Below, in pieces: positions 24,191-33,749 of a stretch of DNA of 64,000 nucleotides; within the stretch, counting starts at the first letter, position 1, and each line of letters begins with the position of its first letter. The stretch comes from Tricholomella constricta. Its lineage: Eukaryota; Basidiomycota; Agaricomycetes; Agaricales; Lyophyllaceae. The notes beneath the pieces are model-generated. The model saw nothing but the letters and a program-made list of their open reading frames with translations, was not told where the DNA came from and did no database searches. The translations under genes and the position numbers were made by a program. The stretch lies in NCBI GenBank assembly GCA_013368375.1, contig JAACJP010000029.1:124001-188000 (forward strand), written 5' to 3'.

Positions 24191-24775
24191 ATGGACGAAG
24201 AAGAGATTGAGGACCTCGGCGACGCCCTGCCTGAAGATGGCCGATCCATGACCCACAATCTCGACGCATACCAATTTGAGGATTATCTCAGTGGCGTGTT
24301 ACGGCTGCTTGTTGGAGTCGATATGTTGCGCGAACAGGAGGTGTATTATTTGCCTCAGTCCGGTGCAAACGAGGTCTCGTCACGAGTCCATGTTGGCTCC
24401 GTTAGCGCATCCCCCCGTCGAAATTCGACGACTTCAGCAATATCTCAGCCGACGTCAAAAGCTCCGGTATCCACTGCGGGATCAGCCTCTACATCCGCTT
24501 CTGCCGCCCTATCTGCCAGACGCTTGAATAAAACTGCCTCTTCCGTCATGTCTTTTAGCGAGAGTGAACTTACTGAGGAGGAGGACAGCCCCAGAGCAAA
24601 GCGCCCCAGGCCGTCGCCAGTGGAAGCTAAACATACACTTCACACACTTGGCGATATGGGACCACCGGATTCTGACACTCGCTCGAAAAAATACAATACC
24701 AGGCGTAGCATGCGTCTCGGTCGCGATGCCACAGAATACAGGCCAGGTGCAGAGGGAGATGGAGATGATGCGTGA
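24191..24775 (+). CDS. Acidic hypothetical protein next to repeat copy 1
   Basis: From ATG 24191 the frame gives 194 aa: an acidic start (MDEEEIEDLGDALPEDG), a mixed middle (FEDYLSGVLRLLVGVDMLRE), a Ser/Ala/Thr-rich stretch, an acidic SFSESELTEEEDSPRAKRPR segment that resembles a nuclear-localisation context, and a basic RSKKYNTRRSMRLGRD tail. No domain recognised. The dispersed repeat ends only about 20 bp upstream, so the gene may have lost its original 5' part or may use the repeat as leader; a splice acceptor (CACAG) sits at the repeat edge. Function unknown. Confidence 0.4.
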   Translation: MDEEEIEDLGDALPEDGRSMTHNLDAYQFEDYLSGVLRLLVGVDMLREQEVYYLPQSGANEVSSRVHVGSVSASPRRNSTTSAISQPTSKAPVSTAGSASTSASAALSARRLNKTASSVMSFSESELTEEEDSPRAKRPRPSPVEAKHTLHTLGDMGPPDSDTRSKKYNTRRSMRLGRDATEYRPGAEGDGDDA

Positions 24776-25015
24776 GAGAATATGATGCAGATGCTCACAA
24801 GCTGAAGAAACAGAGGACACTTCAAGGTGATAGGACGATGTAGGGCAATCCTCGCCAGCCCATCGTGTTTATCTTACTCGAGGAATCAATGAGACCTTGG
24901 TACAAAGCATGTAAATTATGAATCAGGTTACGCAAGCTATGTAAGAGGTGAGATGCTTGCATCGATAGGTAAGGTAACGATGGCAACCACGCTCGTGAGG
25001 GGAGGTGTTAAAGAC

Positions 25016-26734
25016 CTACTTCACAGACCTCCGCTTCTTTGGCATAACCTCGTTCTCATCATCTGAGTCGATTATTTGTCTTTTCTTTGAACTCGATGTG
25101 GCCTTGGCCTTTCTCGTCCTGAGCTCAGCCTTTCGCTTCGCTTCTTCCTCTGCGTCATCATCGTCAGAAACGAATGGTTTGTCGGCTACTTTTCTCTTTA
25201 GCTGTGGCTTTCCCTTCGCAGTCTTTGCTTGAACTTCATCGTCGTCAGAAGCAAAGGGGTCGTCAGTAGCCTTCTTCTTAAGTTTGGGCTTCCCCTTCGT
25301 TGCGGCTAATGAGACGTCAACCTTCGCGGCACTTCTGGGCTTCTCTGATGCAGCAGTTTCAGTGGACGCTAGATCAGCAAAAAATGCATCTTTGAGTTCC
25401 TGGTGGTATGATTATGAGTAGATATATAGCAAAGAGAGTATACATTTCCTAGACCTTCGATGCCGTTTCGCTTAGAAGAGCCGAGTTCTTCCATGCCTGA
25501 AGGCTAGGTCAGTCACAGCCTTTTTTGTGGGATTGAATGGAGAAGAACAACCGTCGATGGAATGCCACTAGCATGCTTGCTATCGATCCCTGAGTAGGGT
25601 TACTTTAACTCAAGGAACGATGAGTTAATACCTCAACCAACATACCTAGAGAGGTGTACAGATTAGACTTTACGCCGCTCAGGCTAACCCCGTGGTTTCG
25701 CAACAATATTCTCATAACCTCCGTTATGTGAGTATAGGGGAAGCGATACAAGCATGCAGATAAGTACCTCTGTGACTTTGTCTTTGTCGTATATATCTGG
25801 CATATATATGCAAATCAAGTGTTGATAATTTGGAATGTCCTGCTCAGGGGATGTGGCCACTTTTGCCAAATGTGCGGAAGTTGAAGCAAGGGGTCCGGAG
25901 ACAAGTGAGGCTATGAATAGGTCGTCAGAAGCGAATTTTACTCTCAGAGCATCAAGTTCGACGACGCACTGGACAGCTTGGTCCATATCATGTCCACCTT
26001 GTCAGCGGAGGTAAAGATTAACCTGACATTAGACGCCGTTAGTTTCGACCTTTGCCTCAGAAGCGATCAATAAACCATTTTCCAGAGACATAGCGGTGTC
26101 TAATAGCTATTTCTTTGAGATTCTCGGTAGCTTCTGCTTGAACCTGTGCGAACGATTGAGTGCTTAGCCACAGCGGAGCAGGTTTCGACAACGCACTTGT
26201 TCGCGCACTTCCTTTTTACTTTTTGTGCCCGTTTTTTTATTGGAGCGCACAGGGATCGAAGCGTCGTTCTTATTTTTTTTTGGAATGAGACAACAGTTCA
26301 GATAATTGACATCATGTGGCGCACCTTGATCTCCTCCACTTTCTCCGTTACTGTTCTCACTGCGTTCGACTTGATTATGGGGGGTCCAGGAGGAGTCTGA
26401 AGAAACCATACATATTTGTGTCGCTTCCTCCAACGCTTCCTTCATTCCTGTGTCCTTCTCTGTTGGCTCAGAACCGCGGACCCAGATCCACTGCCGAATG
26501 GGTACTCTGCATCAGCTGACATCACCTGAGCCTGCCATGTACCAATAAGCGCACAGGTTTAGTTCCGTCATTCTGCACCATTGATGGCTTGTACTGAGTA
26601 AGAATTAGTGCTATAACGATAAAACTCGGGAGGTCACACTGTACCTTGGCCAGAAATTCCTCAAGCGGAAGGTCAGATTCTGGACTCCATGAATATAGGT
26701 ATTCGTTCAGAGGGGTATCTTCGATTCTTGACAT
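25016..26734 (-). CDS. DUF1917 (Bles03/C11orf68-like) domain protein
   Basis: Multi-exon minus-strand gene. Exon 1 from 26734 encodes MSRIEDTPLNEYLYSWSPES…EEFLAK, joined through a clean intron to YKPSMVQNDGTKPVR. Later exons give QWIWVRGSEPTEKD, then NLKEIAIRHRYVSGKW, LIFTSADKVDMIWTKLSS, then NYQHLICIYMPDIYDKDKVTEVL and SLSGVKSNLYTSLGIDS. The SGKW motif, the xVYxPDxxDxxxV stretch and the YKxDxYTxLGI-like end are the marks of DUF1917, a eukaryotic domain of unknown function. A lysine-rich, acidic-patched tail follows (DDPFASDDDE, DKPFVSDDDD, MPKKRRSVK), suggesting a nuclear protein. Around 26380-26470 the frame shifts between GMKEALEEA and VWFLQTPPGPP; this is either an unrecognised splice or a one-base indel. 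Confidence 0.65.
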
Positions 26735-26910
26735 GACCCAGAAGACAGGCAGTGCACACCGGAAGAATCTTGCTCGTTGTTGAGCGAACCAAGTGCGAAC
26801 AACGGATTGTTTACGTGTTATTTGGCCATCTTTGCATGTCGACGCGATGACGTTGCGATGAGTGTTCGCTCACATTTTAGTGGCAAAAGTGCTTGTTCTA
26901 TCCTGATACC

Positions 26911-27770
26911 ATGGTGAGTGGCCATGCTCCAAGCCTGAACTCGCGTATGTCTCATTATTGAATAGGGAAAGGCAAAAAAGACACGGAAGTTTGCGATCGT
27001 CAAGCGTATGCTGAATCCTAATGACATACGTTTGTAAGTTGAAAGAAAACCTACCCGAAAACGCACAAAGCTTACATATCAAGGTAGAAAGGAGAACCAG
27101 CTCAAGCAGAAAAAGAAAGAAGAGGAGGAAAAGGAGAAGCTTGTTCGCTGAGTGTACGTCCCCGATCTTTTATTCAGTGTGCTCATGTCAATCTGTCTTT
27201 CTTAGCCCTCAAATAGCATCATCCTTATTCTTCGCCCACAACACTGCACTCGTACCGCCCTATCGAGTTCTAATCGATACCAATTTTATCAACTTCAGCC
27301 TACAAAACAAATTGGAGCTGGTCAGCGGCATGATGGACTGTCTGTACGCCAAGTGTAAGTCTGTTCCAGTCTTGCACGTCGAACGGTCAACCCACTGTGT
27401 TACGTTCACCCCAGGCATCCCTTGTGTCACAGACTGCGTGATGGCTGAATTGGAGAAGCTGGGGCATCGATACCGTATTGCGCTTCGGTCTGTCATCTTT
27501 CAACTCAATGCCGCTATCGACCTTGCTAAATCTGCAGGAATACAGGGTAGCGCGAGATCCTCGATTCGAACGCTTCACTGCTCCCACACTGGAACGTACG
27601 CCGACGATTGCCTAGTGCAGCGCGTGACAGCCCACAAATGCTACATTGTAGCAACATGTGATAGAGAGCTTCGGCGCCGTATCCGTCAAGTTCCTGGTGT
27701 CCCACTCATGTATATTGTCAAGAGGTGATACGCCATCGAACGCTTGCCAGATCAGGGCGCACCATCATAA
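26911..27770 (+). pseudogene. FCF1: Decayed copy of FCF1 (Utp24, U3 snoRNP PIN-domain nuclease)
   Basis: The family is the PIN-domain endonuclease of the small-subunit processome that cleaves pre-18S rRNA at A1/A2 in the nucleolus. Exons fit 26911-26913 (the ATG alone), 26966-27033, 27088-27153, 27206-27354, 27415-27487 and 27546-27770. Readable landmarks are TRKFAIVKRMLNPND, PQIASSLFFAHNTA, PYRVLIDTNFINFSLQNKL (PIN Asp), GMMDCLYAKC, VTDCVMAELEKLG, RVARDPRFER, THE-like TGTYADDCLVQRVT, YIVATCDRELRRRIR and YAIERLPDQGAP. Three lesions: TGA at 27149-27151, a one-base deletion after RVARDPRFER near 27571, and TGA at 27726-27728 where arginine is expected. FCF1 is essential in yeast, so an intact copy must exist elsewhere if this one is dead. 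Domain identity is certain; non-function is inferred. Confidence 0.85.
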
Positions 27771-28505
27771 CTCGTCGTCCATCGGGACATTCATACACAG
27801 CTTTCATGGCAAGGGGTTGTGTCACCCTTCCAGGACGTTCAGCGTAGATATGTCGGCCGTCAATGAATTCTCCAGGCAAAATTCGACGCAGGCATTGTTC
27901 GGTCCCATCTGCAATAGTCGAATTGTCACCTTCGACAGTGGTCAATAGTACAGTCATTGTTCGGGACCATTTAAAATCCATATGTACATAGTACAGACTG
28001 TTATGGACACTCGGACTATGAGACAGCGGCGAGAGGGCAATCTTCATATTTTACCAAGACACGCCGAGATACTAACACAGACGTAGTAACAGTCATCGCG
28101 TCGAGTTACAGACCTTGACTTAAACAGCTATCTTACCTGTCGACCATGAGTAGAACTTTGACGCGCATAAGCGCAAGGCAGTGCTCCTTCGCCATAGAAA
28201 CTTAGAGAGTGATGAGTGTGCAATCGAGGTAAGTAATACAAGAGCGACAAGAACATCACACCTCAAGATAAAGCTGAGTACAACATCATGAATGGTAAGA
28301 ATGCAGATTTAATGCCAATGCAGATATATTTGCTACAGTGCAGTACAGTTTTAAAGTCTCAATGATGCTAATCCATCTTGCTGATTTATTTTCACTGCGG
28401 GCATAAGCCCATGTAAGCGTCGGATATATTTTGAAATTTCGGATATATGTTGAATTTATTTGATATTAGACCCATTATTAAAATATATTCAAAATAAAAT
28501 CTCCG
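27771..28505. other. AT-rich intergenic region
   Basis: No gene seen. A+T rises after about 28280, with short direct echoes of ATTTTGAAATTTCGGATATA-like text around 28420-28450. Confidence 0.45.
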
Positions 28506-29991
28506 ATGTTTTGGGCTTCCCCCCGCGGTGTTTGCAGTACTCAATCTAAGCGCACAAAGGCTTTTGATAAGCCACATCCTTCCGGACCACTACCTAACTG
28601 GCAGAAGGCAAGACTCCTTGAACCGAGCTTTATTGCTGAAGGCACCGTGACAGCAGTGAACCCGCAAAGTAACACATTCCCGGTCAATTTGGACAGCGAT
28701 ATTGATGGTCCAGCATTTGCATTTGGTGGGCTTTCTTCGGGTGATGAGATGTGGAGGGCGAACATCACGCAGCCCAGCAGGGCATTCAGTATCGCGTGTG
28801 TTCCTTTTTTTTGTATTTGCCTGGAGTGTCTTCATTCTCTTGATTTTTGAAGTCCCTTGCAAAAGAGCTCCAACGAGCACCAAAGCCTAAGGTCAATCTT
28901 CGCCAGAGGAAACCTGGTGATCGATTTAACCTGCGAGATCTACCTCACGACACTATTGACGACTTCACAAAGCTGGTGGTGCCAATGGCTTGCAACACTA
29001 TTGCTGTGTTCGACCCATGGGATTCTCTTACGGACGAAGGGATGGCGGAGCTCTGGAACATCGCATTCAAGTGTACCTATCCTGTCACTAGTGATAATCC
29101 CAAGCGAGATGGTCTATTCATCGCTATCAAGCACCTGGTGTGTTCTCGTTCTCATTTCGTTGGACATTACTGATAAGTACGAGTGCCTGCTAGATTAAAC
29201 GTGGCATATCAGCTTGCTTGAACAAGCTCGCCACTGCCGACATGAAAGCTCTTGACGCTGAGTATATTCGACAAGGGCTAACCACCAAGGACGAAAAATC
29301 TAAGTTCGTACTTGCGCTCATAGGTGATCCAGATGATATCGAGAGCAAGAAATGTCCTTTCCTCTGGGAATCGGTTTACGATGACATCAATGCAGAGCAA
29401 TCAGTAAGTCCGAGTCGGTAACATCTTTCCCACATCATCATCGCCTCATTATCATCTCATTACTTCAATAGGGACTATTTCAGGGCCGCCTTGTTGTCGA
29501 GGTGTTCCTTGAACACCTCAATACAGTTCAAAGTATTCAGCAAACTTTGGGTCCGAGAGCAACCCATTGGCGCCCTTGCGCTGTCAATACAAGCTGTAAT
29601 TATCCAATCAACTGCTCTTCTCTTGTACCTGATGTGCCTCCTCTGTCAGGTCCATCGTGCATTGCTATACTCGGTTGAGGGATCGTTCAAGCCCCCTGCG
29701 TTGAAAGGGAAGCGTGAATGTTTGAAGCTCAATTGGGGCAATTGCCCCCTGCAACTACCGAGCAGAAAGACCCGGACATTGAAGCGCGCAAGTATATTTT
29801 TGAAGCGTATCAAGGGTTTGCGGGATATTCAGTGGGAGGACATCAAGGCGGCGGCACTCATGGTTCAAGAAAGACAAGGATTGTCGCTGAGAGTAGTGCT
29901 GGATCTGGCCGGTGATGGTGCTGAGGAGTCCAAGGAGGATGATGATGAACTTTTTGACCCCCGCTATGATGTCGCTGTGGAAAGATACTGA
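28506..29991 (+). pseudogene. Decayed basidiomycete hypothetical gene (DUF6532-like)
   Basis: Consecutive plus-strand pieces look like exons of one gene: FNLRDLPHDTIDDFTKLVVP, FDPWDSLTDEGMAELWNIAF, then LNKLATADMKALDAEYIRQG, then a GLFQGRLVVEVFLEHLN segment and a PIGALALSIQAVIIQSTALL segment in a different frame. The order of a PWD-type block, a G-x-F-x-x-x-x-VVEVF block and a GALAL-x-x-x-A helix is like the DUF6532 proteins common in mushrooms, where a C-terminal region of this sort is often acidic (here EESKEDDDELFDP). The switch of frame near 29560 and a stop near 29675 suggest decay. The assignment is tentative. Confidence 0.35.
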
Positions 29992-32423
29992 GGCTATGGC
30001 TGAGGGCGCCGAGTCAGACAATTGATGGTCGAGTGGTTCCGAGTTCTATTTATAGAACGAGGTTATTCCTCAATTGAAGTATGTGTGGGAATGTCTGCAG
30101 CATCAAGTGATGTTGATCGTATCTCTGATCATATCTCAGCCCGCTTCGGACCGCCCCGTCCACTTCCTCCACCATGCAGGGGGGTGTCACATGTGACATT
30201 CCTTATATAGGGTTAGTTAGTTAGTCCAAGCCACCAGGTCGTTAAAAAAATATGACAGTTTAAAGGGACTTGTCCTTGGCTCAGGACCAAACCTGGGCTT
30301 GAATGGCAGTATTCATGAGAACTGCTCTCATCCAAAGGTATATAAAGCACTAATTTTATAATTATTGCTTGATAAGGGCATGGAAAGTTCAGGGTCCTAG
30401 GGGTGTCTTAGTATATGGACCTATTGCAAACTACTTCTTTATTGTGGCAACATTTTGGGATGCTTACTATGTCTATTATTCTAATCTGACAATCATGTAT
30501 ACTGTTTCAAGTGTAATGTGCAAGTTAAAGTGGTTCCATTCATACCTTGGTGATTGTCAAAGTTTCAGCTTCAGAAGCATACAGCTTGAGCACTGCATAA
30601 CTGGTTTCTGTGAGGTATGCAACAGGGAAATGTGGAGGAGCGACAACATTGAGAATGATGTCAACAGCAACAGTCGGGTGACCGTGTGTCAGATTGCCTT
30701 ATTGGGTAATTAGTTCCCAGCAATAGTTAGTTAGTCCAGGAGATTCTCCCATTAAAAAGAAATTTGATCCTATATGCTTACTTTTTTTTCTGACACCCCC
30801 TTGCCACCACGCCTCCCAGCCTCATACAGCCGCACCTCCTTGCCCTCGCCACAGACCACTTCTTCACTCTGTACTACAAATTTGTCATTTATCACAACCT
30901 CGTCTTACATCGCCTCAGGTGCACGTATGTCGGCCGCCTGGGTGTGAGCGACGGGTACCTCAATCTCCCTGAAAAGACCTGGGTGAGGTGTGACTTGTGT
31001 CTACCCAGTGCTTTGCTGAATTGCTTTGCTTATTGTCCGCTTGCTGCAACCCCTTACTATGTGTATCGACTTAACCGTGATATTGACGTTGACCTCCGCA
31101 TGTAGCTATCAATCGCTATCCGGGCCTATGCAGCCACCACTGCTGATGATGCTGTTTGGCTGCATGTGGGGCCGCACAGGAATTCGTCTTTGGCCTACTT
31201 TATCCAAACCCTCCATTCTCCATTTAGGCGATAGCACAGAGCCCACTGTTGCAACTTCTGCAGAGATCGCGGTATTCCTCAGGAAGGTTTGACCTAACCT
31301 AAACAGGCTGGGTAGATCTTTGAATATGGACAGTGCAGATGAGTATCCTTGGTACGACGTCCATAACAGATTGACATTGATAAATTAGATACTTCCTGTA
31401 CTGTGTAGTCGAAATTAACAGCAGCATACACTTCCTATGGTTCGAAGTGCTCCCTTGTTAATTGTTCATTGATGACAATACTAACTGTGTTTACGTTTAA
31501 TTTATCTCCATGCCCCTCGTCATTGATATCCTCACAAAGCAGGCTAAGCGACTCCTATTTCTGTTCCATTGAGCGATGTGCGCTGTTCAGCGGCTCCTTG
31601 TCCTCCTCCACCTCAACTCCCGTCTGTTCGTGAACAACTGGCCCGAATTGCCGATGTTCGCTGCTGGGTCTCCCTCTTCTCCTACTCCTTCTTCCTTTCC
31701 CTTTGAACTCAACATGAACAACTTGACTGCATGGCAGGGCTCCATGTCGCGGTAAGCTATCAGGCGGTTTGCGACAGCTAGTGATGACTCGAGTGTGCAG
31801 ATATGGTCGTTCCAGGAAAGTAGGGTAGAGAGTACACAGGGACAGTCCTCTCAACGCCGTACATTTTAACACTCCAGACTTTCCTCTGTCTACCCACCAA
31901 CAGCACTTATTATGACAGCCATTAACATAAAAATACCATCCAAGCCCTCTCTTGCCAGCGCTTCACGGGACCAATCACGAGACCAAACCATGCACATCTT
32001 CGATGTCCACGCAATGAAAGAAAAATACTGTGTCCTCAAACACCACAAAAAAGAAGTCTGCTGTACGTCTCCCACTCCACCTTTCCACAAATTTAACCCA
32101 TCTTCTTCAGCTGAAATGCCTCCACTCTCTTGCAGTGGATGTGCGCGCACTCGCTGTGGTCAACATCGTAAATATTAAGTTTTTTTATCTGTTTCCACTA
32201 GCTTTCCATGAAGGACGCCACTCGTTCCCCCCCCCTGTCTACACATGCCAAATGAAACGTTCGCTGTTGTCCATCACATGTTACAGTTTCGGCTTGACTG
32301 TCCTTTCGTCAAATCGCATCTCACTTCTATTTCCCACCAAAAATGTCACTCTCCCCCTCCCCTCCCAAATCCTCTCCACACACGCCGAAAGAAGCCACAC
32401 CTTGATGTAGCCTTGTTAGAAAC
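29992..32423. other. AT-rich unassigned region
   Basis: About 2.4 kb with no supported gene. Contains a candidate short inverted-repeat element at 30180-30800 (listed separately). Frames are short and low in complexity. Confidence 0.4.
30180..30800. repeat. Candidate short inverted-repeat element
   Basis: GGGGGTGTCA near 30181-30189 is matched in inverted form by TGACACCCCC at 30791-30800. The left end continues into a perfect 14-bp palindrome (TGTCACATGTGACA, 30185-30198), and GTTAGTTAGTCCA occurs directly repeated near both ends (about 30213 and 30726). No target-site duplication was found. A non-autonomous DNA element is possible but unproven. Confidence 0.25.
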
Positions 32424-32622
32424 TGTAGCGGTGCTACAGGGGATACCTCGTGTTTCACACTATACACGAGCTTGACCAGATGTCATTTCTGCTAGGTATA
32501 CATGAAGTTGCGGAGATCTACTTAAAATAATAAATATAAACAACAGATATAGGCAACGCCGAAGGCATTTCCAAACAATGCCAACACAGGTGACCAGTAT
32601 GGACCTGCATCCTTACATAAAA
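32424..32622 (+). repeat. ~200-bp tandem repeat, unit 1
   Basis: Unit starts TGTAGCGGTGCTACAGGGGA and ends CCTGCATCCTTACATAAAA. An intact neighbour of the split unit 2. Contains an inverted CTCGTGT/ACACGAG pair around 32448-32471 and the GGCAACGCCGAAGGCATT segment also seen in unit 2. Confidence 0.8.
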
Positions 32623-32700
32623 TGTAGTGGTGTACAGGGGATACCTAGCATTTCACACTATACACGAGCTTGACCAGATGTCATTTCTGCTAGGTATACA
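32623..32700 (+). repeat. ~200-bp tandem repeat, unit 2, left part
   Basis: Matches the first 78 bp of unit 1, then is interrupted by the Copia element. The rest resumes at 45467-45589. ATACCTAGCA (32641-32650) and TGCTAGGTAT (32688-32697) form a perfect 10-bp inverted pair right at the insertion point. Confidence 0.8.
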
Positions 32701-33007
32701 TGTTGGAAGTGGGATTGCGTACGACACGTTAGGATCACGTGGGACATGCATGACCGGCCACTGGCGCCACCCCGATGGAAAAAGAGGGACTCACGGAAGC
32801 ATATATGGTACTGTACAGTTCCATAGGGATACAGACGACCGATCGTAGTAGACCACCTCAGCTGTTCCCATATAACGGCTGAGGTGTGTTATTATATTCC
32901 TATCTATTAACGGACACTATACTTACATCCACCTAGTTAGGTTTACAACAGGTATATACCAACCAATACAGCTGTTCCCATATAACGGCTGAGTTAGGTT
33001 TACAACA
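32701..33007 (+). repeat. Copia 5' LTR
   Basis: 307 bp, TG...CA ends. Contains GCATATATGGTAC as a likely promoter region and two copies of CTGTTCCCATATAACGGCTG near its 3' end. Confidence 0.93.
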
Positions 33008-33103
33008 GGTTATGGGCCCCGTTGCACTCAGATAAACTCAGCATATTTTTTCACTGGAGCACTCACAGAATAAACCGAACCGAAACCATATAACTGAAAC
33101 AGA

Positions 33104-33591
33104 ATGTCTAACCCAAATTTATTCCTATTGCCCACCGCCGAAAAATTCGACGGAACTAACTGGGTTGACTGGAAGACTACCATCCTCAACGCCGCCAGAG
33201 CGAGGTGACTACTGGGCTATTTACATGGCACCACTACAGCACCCCCAGAACTAGACCCCGACGATACACCGGCCCCCGCAACCTCCTACTGGGGATTGCT
33301 AACCCCCACGTACGAGGAGTGGCTCCAATGCGACGCGTACACCCAGGGTATGATCACCCTGAACGTACTGAACCCAGTCGGACAAGGAGTCGCAATGGAG
33401 GGCACGGCCACAGAGACCTGGGAGTCCCTCACAATCCTCAGAGACGCGAAGTCGGACTTAGCGCTGATCAACGCGGAGGAGTCCCTAGGGCTCATAAAAT
33501 ATACGGAGGGGGCGGACATCGAGAAACACTTCACAGCCATGCGCGAAGCGTGGTTGAAGGCGAACGCACAGGGGGCAGGAATAGATGACAA
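33104..33591 (+). pseudogene. Copia gag, 5' part (interrupted)
   Basis: The frame starts at 33104 (MSNPNLFLLPTAEKFDGTNW), a typical Copia gag start with the F-x-G-x-N-W motif. An in-frame TGA at 33206-33208 follows AARAR; downstream text in the same frame continues as gag (TYEEWLQCDAYTQGMITLN, ALINAEESLGLIKYTEGADI). The gene is cut at 33591 within GIDD by the Plavaka insertion, and its continuation begins at 41442. Disabled by both the stop and the insertion. Confidence 0.88.
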
Positions 33592-33749
33592 TGTCGGAAA
33601 TTCCTGCAAGCCCTGATCGGGAAATTTACCCGATGAGGCCCGTTCAGGGCGGTTACGATGTTGCATAAGCCTGATCAATGGCCAGATGGAGTTCTAGATA
33701 ATCACGATTGATCAGAATTCAGGGCGCGCGGCCTACCTGTCCATACCGA

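Noticed and set aside
32424..32700. Tandem ~200-bp repeat considered as a CRISPR-like or satellite array
   Set aside because: Only two units are present, with no regular spacers; a simple local duplication is enough.
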